From positions 1 through 64,000 of the forward strand of contig PHCQ01000013.1 in assembly GCA_002840835.1 (NCBI GenBank): a DNA stretch of 64,000 nt, given 5' to 3'. Positions within the stretch are counted from its first letter, which is position 1. Every line of letters starts with the position of its first letter. The notes under the pieces were generated by a model. It did no database searches and was not told the DNA's origin. It saw nothing but the letters and a program-made list of their open reading frames with translations. This document shows positions 33,913-41,798 of this stretch, piece by piece. This DNA is from Betaproteobacteria bacterium HGW-Betaproteobacteria-16 (GTDB lineage: Bacteria > Pseudomonadota > Gammaproteobacteria > Burkholderiales > Burkholderiaceae_C). A program made the translations under genes and the position numbers.

Positions 33913-35076
33913 ATGACCGATCACCCCGACTTCACCCATGAAGACCGCACCGCACTGATTGACACGGTGAAGCGCTTCGCGCGCGAAGCCATCGCACCGA
34001 ACGTGAGTGCATGGGACGAAGCCGGTGAGTTTCCTCGAACCCTGTACCCGCAGGCAGCCGAGCTGGGCCTGCTCGGCCTGGGTTACCCGGAAACGCTGGG
34101 TGGCACGCCCGCGCCCTGGAGCGTGCGCAACGCCATGTCGCAAACGCTGGCCCGCTTCGGTGGCAGTGGCGGTCTCATGGCCAGCCTGTTCAGCCACAAC
34201 ATCGGGCTGCCGCCCGTGCTGGCGCACGGCACGCCCGAGCTGCGAGGCGAAATCATCCCACCCGTGCTGCGCGGCGAGCAGATTGCGGCACTGGGCATCA
34301 CCGAACCGGGCGGTGGATCGGACGTGGCCGCGCTGCGCACCACCGCGCGACGGGACGGCGACGATTTCGTGATCGATGGCGAGAAGGTGTTCATCACCTC
34401 GGGCATGCGCTGCGACTGGATCACCCTGGCCGTACGAACAGACCTGAACAGCAAAGGCGCCAGCGGCATCAGCATGATCGCCGTGCCCTGCCACCTGCCC
34501 GGCATTTCGCGCACGAAGCTGCACAAGATGGGCTGGCTCTGCAGCGACACCGCCCACCTGCGATTCGACGGCGTGCGTGTGCCCGCGCGCTACCTGCTGG
34601 GCGAAGAGGGCAAGGGTTTTCGCATCATCATGGGCAACTTCAACGGCGAACGCCTGGCCATGTCGGCCATGGCACTGGGCTTCGCCGAGGCCTGCTTCGA
34701 CGAAGCCCTGTCATGGGCGCAGCAACGCCAGACCTTTGGCGCCGCCCTGGTGGAACACCAGGTGATCCGCCACAAGCTCATGGACATGCAGATGCGTATT
34801 CAATCCACCCAGTGCTGGGTGGATGCATTGGGTGCACGCGCCGACACGGGTGACACCAGACCAGATTGGGTGGCGTCGGTGTGCCTGCTGAAAAACCACG
34901 CCACCCAGACCATGCAGTTCTGCGCCGACGCCGCCGTGCAGACCCTGGGCGGCATGGGCTACATGCGCGGCACCGTGAGCGAGCGGGTCTACCGCGAAGT
35001 GAAGGTGATGATGATCGGCGGCGGTGCCGAAGAGATCATGAAAGAACTTGCCGCCAGGCAGCTGGGACTGGGCTGA
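33913..35076 (+). CDS. Acyl-CoA dehydrogenase (second in the operon)
   Basis: 387-residue acyl-CoA dehydrogenase. Motifs are GLLGLGYPETLGGTPAPWSV, IAALGITEPGGGSDVAALRT, EKVFITSGMRCDWITLAVRT and the C-terminal QTLGGMGYMRGTVSERVYRE with VKVMMIGGGAEEIMKELAAR. The catalytic glutamate region fits medium-chain-type enzymes. The ATG at 33913 lies one base after the atuF stop. It is clearly different from the AtuD-like enzyme, so the pathway includes a second desaturation or handles a different chain. The atu and liu operons of Pseudomonas have one such gene each. Confidence 0.93.
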   Translation: MTDHPDFTHEDRTALIDTVKRFAREAIAPNVSAWDEAGEFPRTLYPQAAELGLLGLGYPETLGGTPAPWSVRNAMSQTLARFGGSGGLMASLFSHNIGLPPVLAHGTPELRGEIIPPVLRGEQIAALGITEPGGGSDVAALRTTARRDGDDFVIDGEKVFITSGMRCDWITLAVRTDLNSKGASGISMIAVPCHLPGISRTKLHKMGWLCSDTAHLRFDGVRVPARYLLGEEGKGFRIIMGNFNGERLAMSAMALGFAEACFDEALSWAQQRQTFGAALVEHQVIRHKLMDMQMRIQSTQCWVDALGARADTGDTRPDWVASVCLLKNHATQTMQFCADAAVQTLGGMGYMRGTVSERVYREVKVMMIGGGAEEIMKELAARQLGLG

Positions 35077-35125
35077 GCCGCGACCTGGCAGTCGCCTCGG
35101 CCCCGTCCCCCACAATCAACACACC

Positions 35126-35608
35126 ATGAGCAAAACCACCGCGCCACCCGCCGAGTTCGAAGCCGAGTTCATCAACGGCCTCAAAACCATCTTCGAAGAA
35201 AAGATTGTGTTCAACCAGGTGCTGGGCCTGAAGATCACCAGCCTGCTGCCCGACCGCGTCGCCGGGCGCATCGACATGAAACACCAACTGGTGGGCCACT
35301 ACAGCCACAACCGTGTGCACGGTGGCGTCATCAGCGCCTGCCTCGACGCCATGGGCGGCCTGGCCTGCATGGCCGCCATCGGTGCGCGCCACATGGACGA
35401 AGCGCCCGAGCAGCGCCTGCACCGCTTCGCCAAGCTCGGCACCATCGATCTGCGCATCGACTACCTGCGACCCGGCATCAGCGAGTACTTCGAATTGCAC
35501 GCCGAAGTCATGCGCCTGGGTTCTCGGGTGGCCAGCACACGCATGGAGTTCCGGGGGGCGGACGGCAAGCTGTTGTCGACGGGGGCTGGGGCCTACATTG
35601 TTTCCTGA
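35126..35608 (+). CDS. PaaI/YigI-family hotdog thioesterase
   Basis: 160-residue hotdog-fold protein. The active-site helix HNRVHGGVISACLDAMGGLA carries the HGG motif typical of PaaI-like acyl-CoA thioesterases; GTIDLRIDYLRPGISEYFEL follows and is characteristic of the YigI group. The ATG at 35126 begins the protein 49 bp after the acyl-CoA dehydrogenase. It may end the atu-like operon, releasing CoA from dead-end acyl-CoA intermediates. Confidence 0.9.
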   Translation: MSKTTAPPAEFEAEFINGLKTIFEEKIVFNQVLGLKITSLLPDRVAGRIDMKHQLVGHYSHNRVHGGVISACLDAMGGLACMAAIGARHMDEAPEQRLHRFAKLGTIDLRIDYLRPGISEYFELHAEVMRLGSRVASTRMEFRGADGKLLSTGAGAYIVS

Positions 35609-35662
35609 GAGGGGTCACCCAGGGGTCGTGGCCCCACTCAGGTTCGGGAGGATGGCGGCTGG

Positions 35663-35875
35663 TCAGCGTTTGCCGCCACCGTTTCCGCCGCCCTTGCCAC
35701 CTCCATTGCCGCCGCCCCGGCCCCCACCGCTGTTGCCACCGCCCTTGCCGCCACCACCGGAACCTCCGTTGCCAGCGCCGCCGCCCTTGCCGCCACCGCC
35801 GGAGCCACTGTTGCCGGCACCACCGCCTTTGCCGCCACCGCTTGAGCCACCATTGCTGGCGCCGCCCTGATTCCC
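35663..35875. repeat. Imperfect tandem repeats encoding the glycine-rich tail
   Basis: GGC/GCC-rich units of roughly 42 bases (CCGCCCTTGCCGCCACC-type) recur several times in the 3' part of the gene at 35663-36346. Such arrays can change length by slippage, so the tail length may vary between strains. Confidence 0.65.
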
Positions 35876-36346
35876 TGATTTGCCTGCGCCCAGACCACGC
35901 GCGGTGGTGGTGTCGCCCGCTGCGGCCAGTCGCTTGTCGCCCGAAAGGGTGCGCTGCGTGCGTTCCGCCGTGGTTTCAGTGTCGGCGTCCGTTCTGGTCT
36001 TGATGGCGCGTGGCGACTTGTTCGCGGCGCTCACCACATCACCCAGGCGGATGTTCATGGAGTTGGCAATCTCGCCCCAGCCCATGCCACTGTCGCGCAT
36101 CGCCTGAACATTCGCTTCGGCCGCGCCCAGTTCCGTGTCGCTCGGGTCGGTCACGCTTTGCTGCGCCAGGCTTTCGGCGGCGATCAGGGAAGTGAAGGTC
36201 GGCTTCTTCTTCGGTTGGATCACCGGCTCGGTCACAGGATCGACCGGGTCAACCACCACCATCAAGTTCTGGGCTGTGGCAGCCAGACTGGTGAATGCGA
36301 CGCCCGTGACGAGGGCGCGAAGAAGCTTCGAGAGTTGCGGACGCAT
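35663..36346 (-). CDS. Exported protein with long glycine-rich repeat tail
   Basis: 227-residue protein not assigned to a known family. It has a Sec signal (LLRALVTGVAFTSLAATAQ), a middle domain with two short conserved-looking stretches (QSVTDPSDTELGAAEANVQA, GMGWGEIANSMNIRLGDVVS, about residues 64-110) and a tail from about residue 150 made of Gly/Asn/Ser runs broken by single Lys or Arg. Units such as GNGGSGGGGKGGGA repeat. The ATG at 36346 follows GGAGAAC. The tail resembles flexible, cationic segments of surface or RNA-binding proteins, but no function is assigned. The middle domain looks like a helix-turn-helix-type sensor of short protein motifs; this is uncertain. Confidence 0.7.
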   Translation of the reverse strand: MRPQLSKLLRALVTGVAFTSLAATAQNLMVVVDPVDPVTEPVIQPKKKPTFTSLIAAESLAQQSVTDPSDTELGAAEANVQAMRDSGMGWGEIANSMNIRLGDVVSAANKSPRAIKTRTDADTETTAERTQRTLSGDKRLAAAGDTTTARGLGAGKSGNQGGASNGGSSGGGKGGGAGNSGSGGGGKGGGAGNGGSGGGGKGGGNSGGGRGGGNGGGKGGGNGGGKR

Positions 36347-36538
36347 GTGTTGTTCTCCAGACTGTTGTGGGGAACGCGATGCTAGGTCCGCCGCCCCGCC
36401 AGAGGCGCGAGCAATTGTCAACAGATGTAGCAATGCCCAGAACGACTTAATCAACCGAAGCGCTTGTGAGCCGCCGCACAGACTTTCCGCCTCACGGGCC
36501 GAGTTTCTGTGGCCGTGACCCCACAGCATGGGCGCCTT

Positions 36539-37246
36539 CTAAAAAAGACCGTCCTTTTGCTCCGGTTCTGCATCGAACAGGTCGGCCTGCGGCAACTTGA
36601 GCAAGGCCTGCGCCTGCGCCACCGTGCCCGCCAGCCACTGGTGCGCATCGCCTTGTTCAATGGGGATCACGCTGCGTTTGTCCTGCAGCGCCAGTGGCAG
36701 CGGCTCCCGCGTGGCCGGGTCCCGTTCCGGCTTGTGCATGCGGCTCATCAAGGGGTGGCTGTTCGCGCCCAGGGTGAGCATGGTGTACGACTCGTGCACC
36801 TCGCCGGTCTGGCGGTCCACCCAGCGGTTCCACAGCCCGGCCAGTCCCCAGGGCAGGCCGTCGGTGCGCTTGAATTGCCACCACACGTTCTTGCCGGTTT
36901 CCCAATTCGGTTCATAGAACACGGTGGCGGGCACGATGCAGCGCTGGCCCCGCGCCCACGCATCACGAAAGCTCGCCTTGCCCGCCATTTCTTCTGATCG
37001 TGCGTTGTAGGTGGCGAACTTCACCTCGGGTGTGGTGGAGAAGGGCGGGATCAACCCCCAGCGACCGGCCACCAGTTCCAGCGAATAGCCTGCATCTTCC
37101 CGCGACCTGCGCACGAACGGCCCCTGCTGCCTTGGGTACAACTCCTGCGCGAACACCTTGGTCAGCCAGGGATCGCTGTTGGCACGTCCTATGTGCCATT
37201 CGCGTTCGATGGAGGCCTGGTCGGGGGAGATGTAGCGCGTGCACAT
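36539..37246 (-). CDS. yedK: SOS response-associated peptidase family protein (SRAP/YedK)
   Basis: 235-residue SRAP-family protein. YedK/HMCES crosslinks to abasic sites in single-stranded DNA through its Cys2. The start MCTRYISPD puts Cys at position 2, as needed. Also present are the Asn in FATYNARSEEM, the Glu in CIVPATVFYEPN and the active-site His in LMSRMHKPERDP. The ATG at 37246 is chosen over an upstream in-frame ATG because Cys2 is essential. It stands alone, 37 bp from the SulP gene end and 192 bp from the glycine-rich gene. Confidence 0.93.
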   Translation of the reverse strand: MCTRYISPDQASIEREWHIGRANSDPWLTKVFAQELYPRQQGPFVRRSREDAGYSLELVAGRWGLIPPFSTTPEVKFATYNARSEEMAGKASFRDAWARGQRCIVPATVFYEPNWETGKNVWWQFKRTDGLPWGLAGLWNRWVDRQTGEVHESYTMLTLGANSHPLMSRMHKPERDPATREPLPLALQDKRSVIPIEQGDAHQWLAGTVAQAQALLKLPQADLFDAEPEQKDGLF

Positions 37247-37283
37247 GAGCGGCAGGATATCGCAGGCGCCTGGCCCGGCTTCG

Positions 37284-39068
37284 TCAACCGACTTCGGGTG
37301 AGAGTTCGCGAATGGCCTGGTAGTGTGTGAGGAACACCTTGCCACTCAGGGCGTGCAGAAACTCGGTCGCCTTCAGCCGGTCCATCACGGGTCCTTTGAC
37401 TTCGGACAAATGCAGTTGGATGCCGGCGTCGCGCAAGCGCAAGTCGATGGCCTCCAGGCTTTCCAGGGCGCTGCCATCGATCTCGTTGATGGCCGAACAC
37501 TGCAGCACCACGTGCGCCAGCCCCGGGCGGCTGGCCACTGCGCTATTGATGCGGTCTTCCAGCGCACGCGAGTTGGCAAAGTACAGGCTTTCATCCACCC
37601 GCAGGCTCAAAACCCTGGGGCTGACCAGCACCGTGTGCCGCAGCACGTTGCGGAAGTGTTCGGTGCCCGCGACCAGGCCCACCTCTGCCATGTGGGGGCG
37701 GCTGGTGCGGTACAGGTACAGCGCCAGCGACACAGCCACACCCACCACCAGCCCGGTTTCCACGCCCACGCCCAGGGTGGCCACCAGCGTGGCCACCACG
37801 GCGATGAAATCGGACTTGGCGTAGTTCCATGTCTTGCGCAGGATGCTGAAATCCACCAGCGAAAGCACCGCCACCACAATCGTGGCAGCCAGCGTGGCCT
37901 GGGGCAGATAAAAGAGCGCCGGCGTGAGAAAGAGCGAGGCGAGCAGGATGCCGATGGCGGTGAACACGCCCGCGGCTGGCGTTTGTGCACCTGCGTCGAA
38001 ATTCACGATCGAACGGGCGAAACCACCGGTCACGGGAAAGCCTCCCGTGAAAGCGGCCGAGAGATTGCTCGTGCCGAGTGCCACCAGTTCCTGGTCAGGC
38101 TCGATGCGCTGGCGGCGCTTGGCCGCCAGTGTCTGCCCGACCGATACCGATTCCACGAACCCGACCACGCTGATGAGCAGCGCGGGCAGCATCAGCTGTT
38201 GCCAGAGACCCAGGTCCCAGACCGGCATCGTCAAGGGCGGCAGGCCCTGCGGCACGGTCCCGACGATTTTCACGCCCTGCGCCTGCCAGTCCAGGCGCCA
38301 GGTCAGCAAGGTGGTCACCGCGATCGCCAGCACCGGGCCGGCCTTGGTGACGATGTCGGCGGCACGCGGGTTCAGGCCCAGGCTCAACAGCAGCGGTTTG
38401 AGCCCACTGCGCGCCCAGAAGAGGAACGCCATGGTCAGCAAACCGATGGTCAGGGTCAGCCCATGCACCGCTCCCGCTTGAGCAAGCAGGGAATGGCCGA
38501 GTTCGAAGAAGTTGTGGCCTTCGGCCTGGACGCCCATCAAGGTCTTGAGCTGGCTGGCCGCGATCAGAATGCCCGAAGCCGAGATGAACCCCGAGATCAC
38601 CGGGTGGCTGAGGAAGTTGGCCAGAAACCCCAGCCGCAGAAGCCCCATGGCCAGTAGCAGAAGGCCCGACAGAAACGCCAGCGTGATGGCCACCGCCCAG
38701 TAGGCGTCTGACCCCGGCACGGCATGCTGGCCGATGGCCGCGGCCGTCATGAGCGACACCACGGCCACGGGGCCCACGGCCAGCACGCGGCTGGTGCCGA
38801 AGATGGCGTAAAAAATCAACGGGGCCACGCTGGCGTAAAGCCCCACCTCGGGCGGCAGGCCTGCGAGCATGGCGTAGGCCAGGCTCTGCGGGATAAGCAT
38901 GATGGTGACGATGAGCGCCGCCACGCCATCGCTGAGCAAAGTGGCGCGGTTGTAGCTTCGGCCCCAGTGCAGCACGGGCAGGGAAGGCAGCCAATGCTGC
39001 CAGGCCGGCCTGGGGTTCACGCGGGCTGCGTCAACTGGCTTGCGTGAGCCCGCCTCATCGTTGGCCAT
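37284..39068 (-). CDS. SulP-family anion transporter with STAS domain
   Basis: 594-residue inner-membrane anion transporter of the SulP (SLC26) family. About twelve or more membrane segments follow the family start YNRATLLSDGVAALIVTIML with IPQSLAYAMLAGLPPEVGLY; the ligand-binding repeat GFPVTGGFARSIVNFDAGAQ is present. The C-terminal STAS domain lies at about residues 450-570 (VLQCSAINEIDGSALESLEA). It is 3 bp downstream of the ArsR gene, so it is co-transcribed with a likely persulfide sensor. Transport of sulfate, sulfite or thiosulfate out of or into the cell is inferred. Confidence 0.94.
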   Translation of the reverse strand: MANDEAGSRKPVDAARVNPRPAWQHWLPSLPVLHWGRSYNRATLLSDGVAALIVTIMLIPQSLAYAMLAGLPPEVGLYASVAPLIFYAIFGTSRVLAVGPVAVVSLMTAAAIGQHAVPGSDAYWAVAITLAFLSGLLLLAMGLLRLGFLANFLSHPVISGFISASGILIAASQLKTLMGVQAEGHNFFELGHSLLAQAGAVHGLTLTIGLLTMAFLFWARSGLKPLLLSLGLNPRAADIVTKAGPVLAIAVTTLLTWRLDWQAQGVKIVGTVPQGLPPLTMPVWDLGLWQQLMLPALLISVVGFVESVSVGQTLAAKRRQRIEPDQELVALGTSNLSAAFTGGFPVTGGFARSIVNFDAGAQTPAAGVFTAIGILLASLFLTPALFYLPQATLAATIVVAVLSLVDFSILRKTWNYAKSDFIAVVATLVATLGVGVETGLVVGVAVSLALYLYRTSRPHMAEVGLVAGTEHFRNVLRHTVLVSPRVLSLRVDESLYFANSRALEDRINSAVASRPGLAHVVLQCSAINEIDGSALESLEAIDLRLRDAGIQLHLSEVKGPVMDRLKATEFLHALSGKVFLTHYQAIRELSPEVG

Positions 39069-39071
39069 GCT

Positions 39072-39404
39072 TCACGGCCTTTCACAAACACAGAACTGTT
39101 CGTACAGCACCTGCATCACGGCCAGCGCCTTGGGGCTGGTCAGGCCATAGATGATGTGTTTGCCCTCGCGGCGCGTGCTCACCAGGGCCTCGTCGCGCAA
39201 CACCGTGAGTTGCTGCGACAAGGTGGGCTGCACAATGCCCAGCAGCTCCTCCAACTCGCCCACGCGGCGTTCCCCCTGAGACAGCTGGCACAGAATCAGC
39301 AGCCGGTCGGGGTTGGACAGCACCTTCATCAGCCGGCAGGCTCGCCCGGCGGCTGACTGCATCTCTTCCAGATTCATCGAGACTTTTTCCATCGGCGTGT
39401 TCAT
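39072..39404 (-). CDS. bigR: ArsR-family repressor, BigR/SqrR-type sulfane-sulfur sensor
   Basis: About 110-residue winged-helix repressor. The region MKVLSNPDRLLILCQLSQGE, GELEELLGIVQPTLSQQLTV and STRREGKHIIYGLTSP is that of the BigR/SqrR/YgaV group. Counting from the ATG at 39404, Cys39 (ILCQL) and Cys105 (QFCVC) are 66 residues apart. That is the spacing of the redox pair in BigR (42/108) and SqrR (41/107), which form a tetrasulfide bridge with persulfides. The start is uncertain: an ATG at 39428 lies inside the promoter, and 39392 or 39377 are possible. It should repress both itself with sulP and the divergent blh gene. Confidence 0.88.
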   Translation of the reverse strand: MNTPMEKVSMNLEEMQSAAGRACRLMKVLSNPDRLLILCQLSQGERRVGELEELLGIVQPTLSQQLTVLRDEALVSTRREGKHIIYGLTSPKALAVMQVLYEQFCVCERP

Positions 39405-39421
39405 CGGGTTGATTGGTGGGT

Positions 39422-39459
39422 TTGACAAACAATATATTGAGATATATATTGTTTGTCAA
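39422..39459. promoter_or_regulatory. Mirror-image divergent promoters in a 16-6-16 perfect palindrome (BigR-type operator)
   Basis: Arms TTGACAAACAATATAT (39422-39437) and ATATATTGTTTGTCAA (39444-39459) are exact reverse complements around TGAGAT. Each arm begins with a consensus -35 TTGACA. On the plus strand TTGACA (39422-39427) is followed after 17 bp by TATATT (39445-39450). On the minus strand the same holds with -10 at 39436-39431. The two promoters overlap and run in opposite directions, blh to the right and arsR-sulP to the left. A dimeric repressor bound here would shut both. Confidence 0.9.
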
Positions 39460-39493
39460 TATATTGTTATTGAATGTGTGAACGGAGGATTTC

Positions 39494-40378
39494 ATGAACG
39501 CAACGCCCAGCAAGACCCCACAACCCCAGGTGCATGGCATGTTCGATCCCGCCACCTGGACCGTGACCTACGTGGTGCACGGTGGCCCGGGCACGGACTG
39601 CGCCATCATCGATTCGGTGCTCGACTACGACCCCAAGTCAGGGCGAACACAGCACGCCTCGGCCGACAAGGTGATCGACTATGTGAAGGCCAACGGCCTG
39701 CGGGTGCAGTGGATTCTGGAAACCCACGCCCATGCCGATCACCTCACCGCCGCGCCCTACCTGCGCGACCAGCTGGGCGGCAAGATTGGCATAGGGGGCC
39801 ACATCACCCAGGTACAAAAGGTGTTCAAGGGCCTCTTCAATCTGGAGCCTGGGTTCAAGCCCGATGGCTCGCAGTTTGACCACCTCTTCAAAGAAGGTGA
39901 GACCGTTCCGCTGGGCGCGCTGCAGGGTGAGGTGATGTGTGTGCCCGGCCACACGCCTGCGTGCGTGGCTTACCGCTTTGGCGATGCGGTTTTTGTGGGC
40001 GACACGCTGTTCATGCCCGATGTGGGCACCGCGCGATGCGACTTTCCTGGGGGCGATGCCCGCACGCTTTACGCCTCCACCCGCAAGCTGCTGAGCCTGC
40101 CGCCTGAAACCCGGCTGTTCATGTGCCACGACTATCCGCCGGAAGGCCGCCCGGTGGCGTTTGAAACCACAGTGGCCGAACAGCGGGCGAAGAATATCCA
40201 CGTGCACGACGGCGTGAGCCTGGACGACTTCGTGGCCATGCGCACCCGGCGCGATGCCACACTGGACATGCCAACGCTGATCCTGCCCGCGGTGCAGGTC
40301 AACATCCGTGCCGGCGAACTGCCGCCCAAGGAAGACAACGGCGTGGCCTACCTGAAGATTCCCCTGAACGCACTTTGA
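39494..40378 (+). CDS. blh: Blh/ETHE1-like persulfide dioxygenase (metallo-beta-lactamase fold)
   Basis: 294-residue beta-lactamase-fold dioxygenase that oxidises glutathione persulfide to sulfite. The metal/active-site motif WILETHAHADHLTAAPYLRD (HxHxDH) is complete, followed by GEVMCVPGHTPACVAYRFGD and VFVGDTLFMPDVGTARCDFP, and the late His in LFMCHDYPPEGR. These are the marks of Blh, the dioxygenase of bigR operons. The ATG at 39494 follows GGAGG at ideal spacing. It is divergent from arsR-sulP across a shared operator. Confidence 0.94.
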   Translation: MNATPSKTPQPQVHGMFDPATWTVTYVVHGGPGTDCAIIDSVLDYDPKSGRTQHASADKVIDYVKANGLRVQWILETHAHADHLTAAPYLRDQLGGKIGIGGHITQVQKVFKGLFNLEPGFKPDGSQFDHLFKEGETVPLGALQGEVMCVPGHTPACVAYRFGDAVFVGDTLFMPDVGTARCDFPGGDARTLYASTRKLLSLPPETRLFMCHDYPPEGRPVAFETTVAEQRAKNIHVHDGVSLDDFVAMRTRRDATLDMPTLILPAVQVNIRAGELPPKEDNGVAYLKIPLNAL

Positions 40379-40409
40379 TCCACCACCCACATTCACCCAG
40401 GGCAGCACC

Positions 40410-40859
40410 ATGACCACCGTTTCCGTTTCGCTCAAGCAGCAGGCCGACTACCGCTTCGAGATTCATTTTGGCGACAACATCCCGGCCCTGATCGCCGACG
40501 AACCCGCTCCGTTGGGCAAGGGCGAGGGGCCTTCGCCCGCCCAGTTGCTGTGTGCCTCGGTAGGCAACTGCCTGAGCGATTCGCTGCTGTTTGCCTTGCG
40601 CAAGTTCAAGCAGGCGCCCGAGCCCTTGCATGCCGAAGTGCAGGCCGAGGTGGGGCGCAACCCGGAAGGCCGGCTGCGGATTCTTGGCCTCCACGCCACC
40701 ATCCACCTGGGCGTGGCTGCGAGCGCGCTGGAACATCTGGAGCGGGCACTGGCGCAGTTCGAAGAATTCTGCACGGTCACCCAGAGCGTCCGCCAGGCCA
40801 TCCCGGTGAGGGTCACCGTGGTCGACGCAGAAGGTGTCACTCTGCATGACCAGAGCTGA
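40410..40859 (+). CDS. OsmC-family protein
   Basis: 149-residue OsmC/Ohr-superfamily protein. The region GEGPSPAQLLCASVGNCLSD holds two cysteines at about 47 and 53 in the first family helix; FEEFCTVTQSVRQAIPVRVT carries the C-terminal Cys. OsmC-like proteins reduce organic hydroperoxides and, in some cases, handle thiols or persulfides. It starts 31 bp after blh on the same strand and is probably co-transcribed. OsmC is a frequent partner of sulfur-oxidation genes, but its reaction here is unproven. Confidence 0.9.
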   Translation: MTTVSVSLKQQADYRFEIHFGDNIPALIADEPAPLGKGEGPSPAQLLCASVGNCLSDSLLFALRKFKQAPEPLHAEVQAEVGRNPEGRLRILGLHATIHLGVAASALEHLERALAQFEEFCTVTQSVRQAIPVRVTVVDAEGVTLHDQS

Positions 40860-40886
40860 CATCAGGATGTCTGAGGGCAACGGCTC

Positions 40887-41795
40887 ATGATCGTGGGCGC
40901 ATTGACCACCGTCGGTGGTCTGTGGGCGCTGCAGAAGTGTGCCCATCTGGGCATCGTCAGGGGTTTGCGTGCACCACGCGTCAGCCATGCGCTTGGATCG
41001 GACGCCTCAGGCCTGCCGCGTGATCAGGTCACGGAGGTTGATATCCCGACCACTGGCGGCAAGCGCTTGTCGGCCTGGCTGGTGATGCCGTCGCAAAGCA
41101 CCGGGAAACCCCTGCCAGCCGTGCTGGTGATGCACGGCTGGGGTTCGAACGCCGCGATGATGTGGCCGGTTGTTCCGCCGCTGCATGCGGCCGGTTTTGC
41201 CGTGCTGCTCATGGACGCGCGGTGTCACGGGCACAGCGATGACGAGACTTTCACCTCGATGCCGCGCTTCGCGGAGGACATGGCTTCGGGGCTTGCCTGG
41301 TTGAGAACGCAGCCCGCCATTGCGGGTGACCAGTTGGCGCTGCTGGGCCACTCGGTTGGCGCGGCCGCCGCTTTGCTGCACGCTTCGCAGCATGACGACG
41401 TTCGCGCCGTGGTCAGCCTGTCTGCGTTCGCACACCCCGAAGAGGTGATGCGGCGGTTCATGGCTGAAAAACGAGTCCCGTATCCCTTGCTGGGCTGGTA
41501 CGTCCTTCGCCATGTGCAGAAAGTGATTGGCACCTCCTTTGACGACATCGCGCCCCTGCGCACGCTGGCGGCCGTGCGCTGCCCCACCTTGCTGGTGCAC
41601 GGCCTGTCTGATCGCACGGTCCCGGTGGACGATGCCCACCGCCTGCAGGCGGTCTCCCTCAAGGCGCGGTTGATGCTGGTGGAGGGGGATCACGATCTGC
41701 GCGAGGCCCTGGCACCCCATGCCCCTGCGCTGGTGGCGTTTCTGCGCGACGCCATCGAAACGCCAACTGACAAGCCCCACAGCGGAACCGACTGA
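40887..41795 (+). CDS. Alpha/beta hydrolase
   Basis: 302-residue alpha/beta hydrolase. A first hydrophobic stretch (MIVGALTTVGGLWALQK) suggests a membrane anchor or uncleaved signal. The nucleophile elbow is LALLGHSVGAAAALLHA (GHSVG, Ser at about 158), the oxyanion loop VLVMHGWGSNAAMMW, the Asp in LLVHGLSDRTVPVDDAH and the His in LVEGDHDLREAL. Family members of this type include putative peptidases and acyl hydrolases; the substrate is unknown. It lies 27 bp after the OsmC gene and 3 bp before the next gene. Confidence 0.9.
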   Translation: MIVGALTTVGGLWALQKCAHLGIVRGLRAPRVSHALGSDASGLPRDQVTEVDIPTTGGKRLSAWLVMPSQSTGKPLPAVLVMHGWGSNAAMMWPVVPPLHAAGFAVLLMDARCHGHSDDETFTSMPRFAEDMASGLAWLRTQPAIAGDQLALLGHSVGAAAALLHASQHDDVRAVVSLSAFAHPEEVMRRFMAEKRVPYPLLGWYVLRHVQKVIGTSFDDIAPLRTLAAVRCPTLLVHGLSDRTVPVDDAHRLQAVSLKARLMLVEGDHDLREALAPHAPALVAFLRDAIETPTDKPHSGTD

Positions 41796-41798
41796 TCC

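Noticed and set aside
35663-35875. A CRISPR-like array
   Set aside because: Repeats are imperfect, contiguous and in frame with a glycine-rich protein tail; there are no spacers and no cas genes.
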